DNA of 42,834 nucleotides from Rhodocyclaceae bacterium (GTDB lineage Bacteria; Pseudomonadota; Gammaproteobacteria; Burkholderiales; Usitatibacteraceae): NCBI GenBank assembly GCA_020247395.1, contig JADCJC010000001.1, positions 1-42,834 of the forward strand, given 5' to 3'. This document shows, piece after piece, positions 1 to 8,692 of this stretch. The number at the start of each line of letters is the position of its first letter. Position 1 is the first letter of the stretch. Below the pieces are notes generated by a model. It was given only the letters and a program-made list of their open reading frames with translations, was not told where the DNA came from and searched no databases. The position numbers and the translations under genes were made by a program.

Positions 1-255
1 ACCGATGGTCGCAGTGACAGATTGCGCCAAGGCCGCAACGGGGGTAAGGCTCAGCCAGATGAGGCAGAGCAAGCCAGTAAATGCTTGAGAGATGTTCGCC
101 GGGGCGACCGAATGAGCCCGGCTCGTCGTCTGGCCTGACCGCTGCCGCCTTGATTGTCGGGAATCCGCGTAGACGCTACGCGTTTGGTTGAACGGTTGCC
201 GCAGCACCGGGGGCGCATAAGCAGTCACATCATCTCGCGTTGGGCTCATCGTCAT
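1..255 (-). CDS. N-terminus of an exported protein, cut by the window edge
   Basis: An open frame of 85 codons starts at ATG 255 (a second ATG lies at 249) and stays open to base 1, so only the N-terminus is present. After about 54 polar, Arg/Ser/Gln-rich residues comes a hydrophobic stretch (FTGLLCLIWLSLTPVAALA) that ends in an AxA-type signal peptidase I site followed by QSVTATIG. This looks like a Sec signal peptide with an unusually long N-region, so a start closer to the hydrophobic core cannot be excluded. No strong ribosome site is visible; AAGAAG lies just before ATG 255. The protein should be periplasmic, outer-membrane or secreted. The mature part is missing and I do not recognise the family. 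A promoter and a long leader can be proposed upstream (to about 547). Confidence 0.6.
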   Translation of the reverse strand, partial: MTMSPTRDDVTAYAPPVLRQPFNQTRSVYADSRQSRRQRSGQTTSRAHSVAPANISQAFTGLLCLIWLSLTPVAALAQSVTATIG

Positions 256-517
256 GGCTTCTTATTGACTCTCATTGTTTTTTTCTGATTGGACTCTCAC
301 TGCACCCCATTGGTGCGAACATCAACCACTGCAGCTGGGTGGCGCTTCACGTCTCGCGTGCCGCCAGAAACCGGGGCTTTTTGGTTCACGATGCTTGCAT
401 CCGATGCTGCCTGACAGGTTGTAGGGATTCTTCCTACGTAGCGACTACCACCAAATAGACGTAGTTTGCAGCGATAAGTTTGTGATTTTCATATGGTTTC
501 AGTGTGAATTTATGTAA

Positions 518-547
518 ATTATCTGAATGTAATCAAACTGTTAGCAA
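518..547 (-). promoter_or_regulatory. Candidate sigma70 promoter for the exported-protein gene
   Basis: On the minus strand TTGCTA (547-542) is followed after 18 bases by GATAAT (523-518), inside the most AT-rich stretch of the gap (about 470-560). The predicted start near 511 would give a 5' leader of about 255 bases. Both boxes match the consensus only partly. Confidence 0.35.
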
Positions 548-1231
548 TCTTGGTTGTGGTAGTTAATGGATGCACCATCTAGCCTGCCGTGATCGCTCAC
601 CGGAACGTATACGATGCGCCTAGCCAGAACTAGAAGCTGCGATATTGACGGTAGGTCACACACGGGGGCGCGAAGCAACCGCCCCTCTACACGTTGAATT
701 CGGTCTCTCATCCAGGTTGGCATTTGGCAAAGATGGGCGTGAATGGTCGAGGTATCGACCTGTCACCAACGATCCGGGGCGAGACGTAAATTGGGATAAG
801 CCCCACCCACAGCCCCTGCCCTGCCGAATCGGCAAATGCAGGCGGCAACAGAGCTGCAACTTTCTATTCGGCTTCAGCCTGCAAGGGCCACCGGACACGC
901 CAACGGGCGCTGCGCTGGACGGTGCGTTGGCGGATCATGCGCGTACTCGCTGGGTTCGGTCAAACACCCGAATTGGCGGTGCAACCGTGTCTTGCAGCGT
1001 GCACTTGGCCTCTGGTATCGCCACATCCGCGCGGTTGTCCGCCCACGCGCCTTTGAGTTCGCCGGTTTCCAAGGTGGTGACCAGTTCACGATGCTTGCTG
1101 TAATTCGCAAGTACATCGAACAACAGCAGACGCCGCATTAGACTCGAAATTAAAGACAAGGAAGGCATCGCCCTCCGCGCTTACACCGCGCCATAAATGG
1201 CGAGGTTTTGCGCGCACATCGGAAAAAAACT

Positions 1232-1287
1232 CGTTTATCCACGGATGTTTTCAGCACTTTTTACCGCGAAACGCCCGTGGATAAACG
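1232..1287. repeat. Perfect 13-bp inverted repeat containing DnaA-box-like cores
   Basis: CGTTTATCCACGG (1232-1244) is repeated perfectly in inverted orientation at 1275-1287, with a 30-bp spacer. Each arm contains TTATCCACG, which matches the DnaA box TTATNCACA at eight of nine positions. The two boxes face each other. It could be a DnaA-binding pair, another dimeric protein site or simply a hairpin. No poly-T run follows, so it is not an evident intrinsic terminator. Confidence 0.5.
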
Positions 1288-1321
1288 ACTCTCAATTTCA
1301 GTCGATTTGCGGTCGGGCAAT

Positions 1322-1354
1322 CATCCCGACGGGGCAGAGGTTCCCGTCGGGATG
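1322..1354. repeat. Perfect 12-bp hairpin downstream of ftsZ
   Basis: CATCCCGACGGG (1322-1333) pairs with CCCGTCGGGATG (1343-1354) across a 9-base loop. It lies about 230 bp beyond the ftsZ stop and could mark the end of the dcw transcript. It lacks a T-tract on either strand (only TTT on the plus side), so a standard intrinsic terminator is doubtful. Confidence 0.4.
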
Positions 1355-1582
1355 TTTCGATTACACACATCTGCCGACCTGCACACCACGCCACCAAGCG
1401 CGGCGACTACTACAGTGGCAAACGCTACATCTAACACCCGGACTTGGGGGGCAGAAATTGTCGCGAGCAGCTCTCGAACTAGGCGCACCGCATCGAGTGA
1501 CCGCAATGGACATGACGTCCATGAGGATCCCGAACGAGGAGCGACAACGTGCGTGAGTTGTGCAGCAAATCTACATCCCTAG

Positions 1583-2779
1583 TCAGTCGGCTTGCTTGCG
1601 CAGGAACGCCGGAATATCGTAAGTATCCATGCCGGATGATGCCAGCGCCGACACGGTGACGTCACGACGCCGACGTGTTACCGCAGGTGTATCAAGCTCC
1701 GTATAGTTGATCGCACCGGCAGGTGTCGATTGTGGTGCACCAATGGCGTCATCTGTGCCCGTTTTTGCGTAACTGTGCTGCATAACCGGTGCCGAATAGA
1801 CCATCTGGGGTTGGGGCTTGGCGATACGACCACCCAAACCGGTCGCCACAATCGTCACACGTAACGCGTCACCCAAGGCCTCATCAAACACCTGACCAAA
1901 GATTACCGTGGCATCTTCCGCAGTGAAGCTGCGGATGGTGTTCATCACTTCATGCACTTCCTTCAATTTCAAGGATTTGGATGCCGTGATGTTGACCAAC
2001 ACGCCACGTGCGCCGGTGAGGTTCACGTCTTCGAGCAGAGGTGAAGCGGCAGCACGTTCAGCCGCCACTTGTGCGCGGTCCGCACCGGTTGCCGTCGCCG
2101 AGCCCATCATCGCTACCCCGTTTTCCGACATTACCGTGCGTACGTCGGCAAAATCAACGTTGACCAAGCCGGGGCAGTTGATGATTTCTGCGATACCGGC
2201 CACCGCGCCATGCAACACATCGTTCGCTGCACGGAAGCCGTCTTCAAAGGTCGCGTCTTCACCCAACACTTCCATCAGCCGATCATTTGGGATGATGATG
2301 AGGGAATCGACGTTCTGCTTGAGCGCTTCAATACCAAGTTGCGCGGCCTTCATGCGTTTACCTTCAAACGCAAATGGCTTGGTCACGACTGCGACCGTCA
2401 GTACGCCCAATTCACGCGCCACTTCTGCGACGATCGGTGCGGCACCGGTGCCTGTGCCGCCGCCCATGCCGGCGGTAATAAAGAGCATGTCGGCCCCCTG
2501 GATCAGCTCCGCGATGCGTTCCCGGTCTTCAATGGCTGCTGCGCGACCGATTTCAGGGTTTGCACCCGCCCCCAGACCACGCGTGACGGCGCCGCCCAAC
2601 TGCAAAACGGTACGTGACTGGTTGCGCTTCAACGCTTGCGCGTCGGTGTTGGCACAAATGAATTCAACGCCCGCAACACCATTTGAGATCATGTGATCAA
2701 CCGCATTACCGCCGCAGCCTCCCACACCGATCACTTTGATGACCGCTTCTGGCTCAGTGTTATCCAATATTTCTATCAT
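1583..2779 (-). CDS. ftsZ: Cell division GTPase FtsZ
   Basis: 398 aa tubulin-like GTPase that polymerises into the Z-ring at midcell. The start is ATG 2779 (MIEILDNTEP), preceded by AGAGGAGA at good spacing; the frame is open 48 codons further upstream but that part lies across the ftsA end and is not conserved-looking. The signature GGGTGTG stands at about residues 106-112, the T7-loop-like NVDFADVRTVM in the middle, and a variable Pro/Thr-rich linker precedes the conserved tail YDIPAFLRKQAD, which binds FtsA and ZipA-type partners. Last gene of the dcw cluster, 46 bp after ftsA. Length and motifs are normal. Confidence 0.98.
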   Translation of the reverse strand: MIEILDNTEPEAVIKVIGVGGCGGNAVDHMISNGVAGVEFICANTDAQALKRNQSRTVLQLGGAVTRGLGAGANPEIGRAAAIEDRERIAELIQGADMLFITAGMGGGTGTGAAPIVAEVARELGVLTVAVVTKPFAFEGKRMKAAQLGIEALKQNVDSLIIIPNDRLMEVLGEDATFEDGFRAANDVLHGAVAGIAEIINCPGLVNVDFADVRTVMSENGVAMMGSATATGADRAQVAAERAAASPLLEDVNLTGARGVLVNITASKSLKLKEVHEVMNTIRSFTAEDATVIFGQVFDEALGDALRVTIVATGLGGRIAKPQPQMVYSAPVMQHSYAKTGTDDAIGAPQSTPAGAINYTELDTPAVTRRRRDVTVSALASSGMDTYDIPAFLRKQAD

Positions 2780-2825
2780 GGTGGTGCTCTCCTCTGCTTG
2801 GTGGAACAACTCAAAAAATACAACG

Positions 2826-4058
2826 CTAAAAATTGCCTTTGAACCAACTTGCCATACGTTCAAGAACGGATTTGAAATTGCTGCTGTGTAAGCGCACGTG
2901 ATCATCACGTTTGCGCTGCTCAACGCCGGTCAGCAACAAACCGACGGCGGTGGAAAATCTGGGGGTGCGCACCACTTCGGCGAGCCCGCCTGAATAAACC
3001 GGTACACCCAGTCGTACGGGCATGTGAAACACCTCTTCGCCGAGCTCGACCATGCCTGCCATGCTGGCGCTGCCGCCGGTCAACACGATGCCGCTGGACA
3101 ACAACTCTTCAAAGCCGCTGCTGCGCAGCTCACGTTGAATCAGCGCGTAGAGCTCCTCGACCCGCGGCTCGATGACTTCGGCGAGCGTCTGGCGAGACAT
3201 CTGGCGCGGACTGCGATCCCCCACGCCCGGCACTTCGATGACGTCATTGACGCTTGCAATCTGGCGCAGCGCACAGCCATAGGCCATCTTGATATCTTCC
3301 GCATCCTTGGTCGGTGTACGCAGAGCCATGGCGATGTCATTGGTGATCTGATCACCGGCAATCGGGATAACCGCGGTGTGACGAATCGCCCCGCCGGTGA
3401 ACACCGCAATATCGGTGGTGCCGCCACCGATGTCGACCAAACAGACTCCGAGATCTTTTTCATCGGCCGATAACACGGCGATGGAAGACGCCAGCGGCTG
3501 CAACACGAGATCACGCGGCTCAAGTCCGCAACGCCGCACACACTTCATGATGTTCTGCGCCGCACTGACGGCACCCGTGACGATGTGCACTTTCACTTCT
3601 AGTCGCACACCACTCATACCGACCGGTTCACGCACATCTTCCTGACCGTCGATGATGAATTCCTGAGTAAGAATATGCAGAATCTGCTGGTCCATTGGGA
3701 TGTTCACCGCTCGCGCGGTCTCCACCACACGATCAACATCGAACTGTGAAACTTCGCGGTCTTTAATGGCCACCATACCGTGCGAGTTGAAGCTCTTGAT
3801 GTGGGAGCCGGCGATACCGGTAATCACATCCCTTATCTTTACGTCGGCCATCAGCTCGGCTTCTTCCAACGCGCGCTGAATGCCCGATACCGTGTCTTCG
3901 ATGTTTACCACCACGCCTTTTTTCAATCCACGCGATGGATGCTGACCAATACCCAGCACGTCAAACGTGCCCTCAGCGGTCAACTCGGCGACAATCGCGA
4001 CGATCTTCGATGTGCCGATATCGAGCGCCACAATCAGATTCTTGGTTTCGCGGTTCAT
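2826..4058 (-). CDS. ftsA: Cell division protein FtsA
   Basis: 410 aa actin-family ATPase that ties FtsZ filaments to the inner membrane and activates septal synthesis. It begins MNRETKNLIVALDIGTSKIV, where DIGTSK is the phosphate-1 motif; DIGGGTTDIAVF (phosphate 2) and VLTGGSASMAGM (adenosine) follow. The C-terminus RMASWFKGNF forms the amphipathic membrane-targeting helix. I chose ATG 4058 because GGGAA lies six bases before it; an ATG four codons upstream (4070) has no such site. It sits 46 bp downstream of ftsQ and 46 bp upstream of ftsZ. Confidence 0.97.
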   Translation of the reverse strand: MNRETKNLIVALDIGTSKIVAIVAELTAEGTFDVLGIGQHPSRGLKKGVVVNIEDTVSGIQRALEEAELMADVKIRDVITGIAGSHIKSFNSHGMVAIKDREVSQFDVDRVVETARAVNIPMDQQILHILTQEFIIDGQEDVREPVGMSGVRLEVKVHIVTGAVSAAQNIMKCVRRCGLEPRDLVLQPLASSIAVLSADEKDLGVCLVDIGGGTTDIAVFTGGAIRHTAVIPIAGDQITNDIAMALRTPTKDAEDIKMAYGCALRQIASVNDVIEVPGVGDRSPRQMSRQTLAEVIEPRVEELYALIQRELRSSGFEELLSSGIVLTGGSASMAGMVELGEEVFHMPVRLGVPVYSGGLAEVVRTPRFSTAVGLLLTGVEQRKRDDHVRLHSSNFKSVLERMASWFKGNF

Positions 4059-4104
4059 GGCTTTTCCCATCTTTCGAATTCAGCAAATTCAGTACAGTGG
4101 TAAC

Positions 4105-5040
4105 TCATGCTGCTGGTTTCCTGGCTGGTGCAGGCTTTGTCAATTTGCCGCCCGCTGCGAGCGCGTTGACGTGGCGAATCGTAAGGCCGGATTGATAACG
4201 CAAATCAACGACGGCGTCGGCAACTTGCAGCGCCGCCAAACCAGGGTAACTGTGAATAAACCGGGCCATGCGTTCATCAACATCAGCACGACCCAATTCG
4301 AGCACGACGCCGTTATCGAGTTTCACTTGCCAAGCGCGGCGCGGCGTCATCACGATCGACCTCGGCGAGCGGCCAATTGTTGCCAGCGGTGCCTGCAGCG
4401 CGGCGTACCGGGTTAGTACTTCAAAGGACGATCCCTCCGGCCCGGCGAGTTTTGGCAACTGGTCGCGCCTCTCATCGGCGATGGTTGCGGTAAAGACATC
4501 ACCAAAACTATTCACTAGTGTTGACGTCTCGATAGTTTGTGAATCATCGGTTGCATCGGCAACCCAGCGCGCAACGGGTTTGTGCTCCTCAATTACCACC
4601 ACAATGGTAGAAGGAAATTGTCGGCGGACGGTTGCCTTGCGCACCCATTGCACCTGCTTCACAATTGATGCCAACCCAACCAAATCTAGTTGCAGCATCG
4701 ATGCTCCACTTGTGGTGAGCGCGTTTGCCACACGCTTCAATGCTTCGTCATCGACCTCCGTTAGCGTGGTATTGGTTGCACTGACGAACACCACCCGTTC
4801 AATCGGCAGGCTGTTGCCAACCTCCGGTAGTGCTCCAAGTGCGAACCACATCAGCGCTGCAGCCACGATCATGGCCACGATTGCAGCGCCAAGCACCACC
4901 ACACGCCGATTACGGAAAGGCACATCGGCCGACTGTTCCGGGCGAAGGCCCACACGACCCGCCACACGTGCCCCACCCGTACCGCGACGTAGAGCGGCAA
5001 GCGGCGATATGCGACCGGATGTGTGATCGCCGGCCATCAT
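4105..5040 (-). CDS. ftsQ: Cell division protein FtsQ
   Basis: 311 aa bitopic membrane protein of the divisome, partner of FtsL and FtsB. A basic N-terminus (residues 1-45, RTGGARVAGRVGLRPEQ) precedes one transmembrane segment (VVVLGAAIVAMIVAAALMWF), a POTRA domain beginning near IERVVFVSATNTTLTE, and the periplasmic beta domain. The C-terminus is Lys/Pro/Ala rich. The start ATG 5040 overlaps the ddl stop as ATGA; a second ATG follows directly at 5037, and the frame is open 12 codons upstream inside ddl. Sequence conservation in this family is low, so the call rests on topology, POTRA-like sequence and cluster position. Confidence 0.95.
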   Translation of the reverse strand: MMAGDHTSGRISPLAALRRGTGGARVAGRVGLRPEQSADVPFRNRRVVVLGAAIVAMIVAAALMWFALGALPEVGNSLPIERVVFVSATNTTLTEVDDEALKRVANALTTSGASMLQLDLVGLASIVKQVQWVRKATVRRQFPSTIVVVIEEHKPVARWVADATDDSQTIETSTLVNSFGDVFTATIADERRDQLPKLAGPEGSSFEVLTRYAALQAPLATIGRSPRSIVMTPRRAWQVKLDNGVVLELGRADVDERMARFIHSYPGLAALQVADAVVDLRYQSGLTIRHVNALAAGGKLTKPAPARKPAA

Positions 5041-5963
5041 TGGTTGCACCTTGCGAGCGAGAGGAGACGAACACACAGGTCTGGGTAACTCAGCCCAACT
5101 GCCCGTGCAGCCATCGGCACCAGCGAGTGCCCCGTCATCCCCGGCGAGGTATTCATCTCCAAAAATGCGTAGCTGCCATCTGGCCGGAGAATCAAGTCGG
5201 CACGCCCCCAGCCGGAGCAGCCCAGTACACGGAAGGCGCGCAGCGCCATCAAACGAATTTCATCCTCCAACGCCGCACGCACACCCGCTGGACAGTGATA
5301 ACGCACGTCCTCTGTGAAGTATTTGTTGGCGTAGTCATACTTGCCCTCCGGTGCCTCGATGCGAACCAACGGCAGTGCGTCATCGCCGACAATGGCTGCG
5401 GTCAACTCCTGGCCAGCGATGAATTGCTCGGCGATGACCAGCGGGTCCAGTCGTTGCGCCAAGCTGAAGGCTGCCGGAAATTCGCCGGCAATATTCACCT
5501 TCGACACACCAATGGAAGAGCCTTCTCGTGCCGGTTTGACAATCAATGGCAGGCCAAGATCGTCAAGCACACGACTCGGGTCGCTGTCTGCACCCAGCAC
5601 GTGATAACGCGGCGTTGGAATGCCTGCGGCTTGCCAGACCAGTTTGGTCCGCCACTTGTCCATCGCCAGTGCGCTCGCCATAACCCCAGAACCGGTGTAA
5701 GGAATCTTCAGCGTTTCCAAAACGCCCTGTACGGTTCCGTCTTCGCCGAAGCGGCCGTGCAAGGCGACAAAGACGCGATCAAATTTTTCTCGCGGCAAAT
5801 CAAAAATGCAATGAATGGCAGGGTCGAAGGCGTGCGCATCAACACCCTTCTCCTTTAACGCCGCGAGGACGCCGCTGCCCGACAGCAACGAAATCTCGCG
5901 CTCGCTGCTGGGGCCGCCCATCAACACGGCAACCTTGCCCAAAGATTGCACGTCAACAGTCAC
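5037..5963 (-). CDS. ddlB: D-alanine--D-alanine ligase
   Basis: 308 aa ATP-grasp enzyme that joins two D-Ala for the peptidoglycan pentapeptide in the cytoplasm. It begins VTVDVQSLGKVAVLMGGPSS at GTG 5963; this gives the usual family length (about 306), and the further 15 codons up to ATG 6008 lie in repeat-derived sequence. Visible motifs are GGPSSEREISLLSG (N-terminal substrate loop), PLIVKPAREGSSIGV (ATP lysine and Ser-rich loop) and EMNTSPGMTGHSLVP (metal- and substrate-binding end). It overlaps ftsQ by four bases. On its upstream side the junction with murB is 384 bp long because of inserted repeats, which is unusual for this operon. Confidence 0.96.
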   Translation of the reverse strand: MTVDVQSLGKVAVLMGGPSSEREISLLSGSGVLAALKEKGVDAHAFDPAIHCIFDLPREKFDRVFVALHGRFGEDGTVQGVLETLKIPYTGSGVMASALAMDKWRTKLVWQAAGIPTPRYHVLGADSDPSRVLDDLGLPLIVKPAREGSSIGVSKVNIAGEFPAAFSLAQRLDPLVIAEQFIAGQELTAAIVGDDALPLVRIEAPEGKYDYANKYFTEDVRYHCPAGVRAALEDEIRLMALRAFRVLGCSGWGRADLILRPDGSYAFLEMNTSPGMTGHSLVPMAARAVGLSYPDLCVRLLSLARCNQ

Positions 5964-6347
5964 GCTGATTTCCCACAAAGTTAGTTGCCATCCCGAGCAG
6001 CGCTTCATCAGTGAGGGATCTCATCCCGTCGAACGCGCGGCACGCCATTGGTGAGCGCCTTGCTTGTATTGATCCGGCAACTAAATATGAATAATTAAGA
6101 AAACCCCGCTCCCGCGAAGGCGGGAGCCGAATATAGGAATCTGCCGCGATAAATAAAATTGGGTTCCCGCCTATGCGGGAACGGGGATGGCTGATGTGGT
6201 TTTCCATATTTAGTTGCCGCATAAGTTGCACCGGATGAAATTCCGAATTAACACTTAGGTCATGTCTAACATTGGCCGTTGTTTTCCGGCAAAAATGCCT
6301 GAAGAAGTCCGCCAACAATAGTGTTTCGTTTCTTATCAATGAAGCGC
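5964..6347. other. Enlarged murB-ddl spacer without a gene
   Basis: 384 bp separate the murB stop from the ddl start, whereas most neighbouring junctions overlap by 1-8 bases. The spacer contains the MITE-like element at 6075-6219 and a further copy of TTAGTTGCC at about 5983-5991, which is inverted relative to the left end of that element. A minus-strand frame (5953-6351) spans the whole spacer but its translation looks like noncoding sequence. I see no promoter that would clearly restart transcription of ddl. Confidence 0.6.
6075..6219. mobile_element. MITE-like element with 15-bp terminal inverted repeats
   Basis: CGGCAACTAAATATG (6075-6089) is repeated perfectly in inverted orientation at 6205-6219, bounding a 145-bp element. 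Inside lie two hairpins of the same type, CTCCCGCGAAGGCGGGAG (about 6109-6126) and TTCCCGCCTATGCGGGAA (about 6164-6181), placed so that the whole element is an imperfect palindrome. It carries no coding capacity. I see no obvious target-site duplication in the immediate flanks (TGATC on the left, CATAA on the right). It is therefore a nonautonomous miniature element or a compound palindromic repeat; the mobilising transposase is not in the window. Confidence 0.6.
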
Positions 6348-7277
6348 TCACGCCATCTCTCCAACAATCCGGACTTCCTGAATGAGTTCTACGCCTGTTT
6401 TTTCACGCACCGTGTCACGCATGTGATCGATCAAGCTTTCAATGTCCTTGGCGCTTGCGCCACCGAGATTGACGATGAAGTTCGCGTGTTTCAGCGATAC
6501 CTGCGCGCCACCAATGGTGTGTCCCTTTAGTCCGCAGGACTCGATCAGGCGCGCGGCATGGTCTCCCGGGGGATTGCGAAAGGTTGAGCCAGCATTGGGT
6601 TTGTCGAGCGGTTGTGATGCCATACGTTTGGCCAGCAACTGTTTGATGCGCGTCTGCGCTGTTTCTGCATTCCCCGCTTGAAAACGGAACCGCGCCGCAA
6701 CAAACAGCTCCTCACGATCTGCCACAAGTGTCTCAACGTGCCGATAGCCAATATCAAAGTCGGCAGCAGTCCGGGTATGAATGACGCCGCGTCGATCAAG
6801 TGTCTGGCAATCGACCACTTGCTGCCATGTTTCGGTGCCATAACATCCCGCATTCATGGCAAGCGCACCACCGATGGTGCCCGGCACGCCAGCCAACCAC
6901 TCGGCACCCGCGAGGTGATTCCTCGCTGCAAACTTGGCTACATGTGGGGACGCCGCACCTGCACCTGCCACGACGATATGTTTATCACTTGCGTCCAACG
7001 CTATGCCGCCGAGCGTTGGCGTGGTGAGGATGACCGTTCCGTGGTAACCGCCATCGCGCACCAGCAAGTTACTCCCCAGCCCGAGCATGAGAATTTTTTC
7101 GCTCGGCGCAATGGTTGGCAAAAATGCGCGCAGGTCTTCGAGATCGGCTGGCTTGAAGAATGTTTTGGCAGTGCCGCCGGCGCGCCACGATACATGTTTT
7201 GCCATGGATTCGTTATGGCGAACTTCGCCCCTGATCGCAACCCTCACACCGGGCATCCGTGTTGCTGTTGCCATCAT
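6348..7277 (-). CDS. murB: UDP-N-acetylenolpyruvoylglucosamine reductase MurB
   Basis: 309 aa FAD enzyme that reduces UDP-GlcNAc-enolpyruvate to UDP-MurNAc with NADPH. The FAD-binding region shows [14 protein letters not shown] and the later [20 protein letters not shown], and the catalytic serine lies in NAGSTFRNP. The length fits the shorter MurB type. Start ATG 7277 overlaps the murC stop as ATGA. In E. coli murB lies elsewhere; having it between murC and ddl is common in beta- and some gammaproteobacteria. The downstream junction to ddl is enlarged by repeats. Confidence 0.97.
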   Translation of the reverse strand: MMATATRMPGVRVAIRGEVRHNESMAKHVSWRAGGTAKTFFKPADLEDLRAFLPTIAPSEKILMLGLGSNLLVRDGGYHGTVILTTPTLGGIALDASDKHIVVAGAGAASPHVAKFAARNHLAGAEWLAGVPGTIGGALAMNAGCYGTETWQQVVDCQTLDRRGVIHTRTAADFDIGYRHVETLVADREELFVAARFRFQAGNAETAQTRIKQLLAKRMASQPLDKPNAGSTFRNPPGDHAARLIESCGLKGHTIGGAQVSLKHANFIVNLGGASAKDIESLIDHMRDTVREKTGVELIQEVRIVGEMA

Positions 7278-8692
7278 TCGCCGCCCCCGATTCCAGCGAG
7301 AGCGGGTGCGACACCGCTAACGGAGCCCGCGCCCATGGTAATCACCACGTCACCCGCCTTTACTCGGGCACGAATGGCGTCAGGAATCTCGGCAGGTGTT
7401 GCAACAAAGTGTGGCTCGACCTTCCCCGCCACCCGCATGGCGCGCATCAGCGCCCGTCCGTCGGCCGCCACAATCGGTGCCTCACCTGCGGCATACACGT
7501 CTGCGAGCACCACTTCGTCGGCGGTCGACATCACCTTGACGAAGTCCTCAAACAAGTCACGGGTGCGTGTATAACGATGCGGTTGAAATGCGAGAAGCAA
7601 CCGGCGACCGGGAAATGCACCGCGCGCTGCCGCGAGCACCGCCGCCATTTCCGCCGGATGGTGCCCATAGTCATCGATTAAGGTAAACGTGCCAGTGTTG
7701 TTTTCACCACCACAGGCAATTTCGCCGTATCGCTGGAATCGTCTGCCGACACCGCCAAAACCTGCGAGCGCACGGGCGATGATGGCATCTTCGACGCCAA
7801 TCTCGCGCGCAATCGCAATCGCCGCGAGCGCGTTCAATACATTGTGTGTCCCGGCGAGATTCAGCTCACAGTCGAGCACTTTTTTGTCGCCGCTTCTACC
7901 GGACGCGGAGGTGGCGGTGAAATGCATACGGCCATTCGCCGCACGGACGTTGACCGCACGAAGATCCGCGCCTTCGTTGAAGCCATAAGTACGCACCGGT
8001 TTCGTCAAACGCGGCACAATTGCTCGAACATTCGGATCATCTGCGCAGACCACCGCAAGTCCATAAAACGGCAGGTGTTCCAGAAACTCAACAAACGCCG
8101 ACTTCAATTTCGCGAAGTCGTGATGGTAAGTATCCATGTGATCCTGATCGATGTTGGTCACCACCGCCATGATGGGTTGCAGATACAAAAAAGACGCGTC
8201 GGATTCATCTGCCTCAGCGACCAAGTATTCGCCGCTACCAAGCTTGGCATTTGTGCCTATCGAATTCAGACGGCCACCGATCACGACTGTTGGATCAAGG
8301 CCAGCTTCGGCCAACACATGCGAGATGAGTGACGTAGTTGTCGTTTTGCCGTGGGTGCCGGCAACGCCAATACCCTGTTTGAATCGCATCAACTCAGCCA
8401 ACATCATGGCGCGCGGTATCACCGGAACCTGCGCAGCCTTTGCCGCGACGGCTTCAGGGTTGTCGGCCTTCACCGCGCTAGATATCACAACAACATCGGC
8501 GCCGACAATATTGCTGGCTGCATGCCCTATCAGCACTTTCGCCCCCAATGACTTGAGACGCTTAACGGTCGCGCTGTCGGACAAATCGGAGCCACTCACG
8601 GAGTAGCCCAAATTGAGCAGCACCTCGGCGATACCTGACATGCCGGTGCCGCCAATGCCGATGAAATGGAGATGTTTGACTTTATGTTTCAT
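7274..8692 (-). CDS. murC: UDP-N-acetylmuramate--L-alanine ligase MurC
   Basis: 472 aa ATP-dependent ligase that adds L-Ala to UDP-MurNAc. The N-terminal Rossmann motif [17 protein letters not shown] is followed by the ATP loop [13 protein letters not shown] and the central-domain motif [15 protein letters not shown] place the start at ATG 8692 ([10 protein letters not shown]), preceded by TAAGG seven bases upstream; the frame continues 22 codons further up, but into duplicated sequence. Two further copies of this start stand upstream, at 8819 and at 8957. The functional start therefore lies about 260 bp beyond the murG stop instead of overlapping it. Confidence 0.97.
   Translation of the reverse strand: MKHKVKHLHFIGIGGTGMSGIAEVLLNLGYSVSGSDLSDSATVKRLKSLGAKVLIGHAASNIVGADVVVISSAVKADNPEAVAAKAAQVPVIPRAMMLAELMRFKQGIGVAGTHGKTTTTSLISHVLAEAGLDPTVVIGGRLNSIGTNAKLGSGEYLVAEADESDASFLYLQPIMAVVTNIDQDHMDTYHHDFAKLKSAFVEFLEHLPFYGLAVVCADDPNVRAIVPRLTKPVRTYGFNEGADLRAVNVRAANGRMHFTATSASGRSGDKKVLDCELNLAGTHNVLNALAAIAIAREIGVEDAIIARALAGFGGVGRRFQRYGEIACGGENNTGTFTLIDDYGHHPAEMAAVLAAARGAFPGRRLLLAFQPHRYTRTRDLFEDFVKVMSTADEVVLADVYAAGEAPIVAADGRALMRAMRVAGKVEPHFVATPAEIPDAIRARVKAGDVVITMGAGSVSGVAPALAGIGGGE

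Larger units (their letters stand above)
256..1582. other. 1.3-kb stretch without a convincing gene
   Basis: Between the exported-protein start and the ftsZ stop I see only short frames on both strands, none with a recognisable family or a good ribosome site. The best protein-like composition is a minus-strand frame at 935-1168 (77 codons, including the run ETGELKGAWADNRADVAIPE), which could be a gene remnant. The stretch also holds an AT-rich promoter-like patch (470-560), hairpins in the presumed leader (330-460) and two perfect inverted repeats (1232-1287 and 1322-1354). In many beta- and gammaproteobacteria lpxC follows ftsZ; it is not here. Confidence 0.5.

Noticed and set aside
645-1168. 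Several frames on both strands in the spacer after the exported-protein gene
   Set aside because: No recognised family, no convincing start signals, and mutually overlapping; only the 935-1168 minus frame looks protein-like and is mentioned as a possible remnant.
1908-2696. Long plus-strand frame (262 codons) opposite ftsZ
   Set aside because: It is antisense to conserved ftsZ codons, rich in Ser/Ala/Thr as expected for a shadow, and has no ribosome site.
5953-6351. 132-codon minus frame across the murB-ddl spacer
   Set aside because: It passes through hairpins of the MITE-like element and into ddl in another frame; composition looks noncoding.
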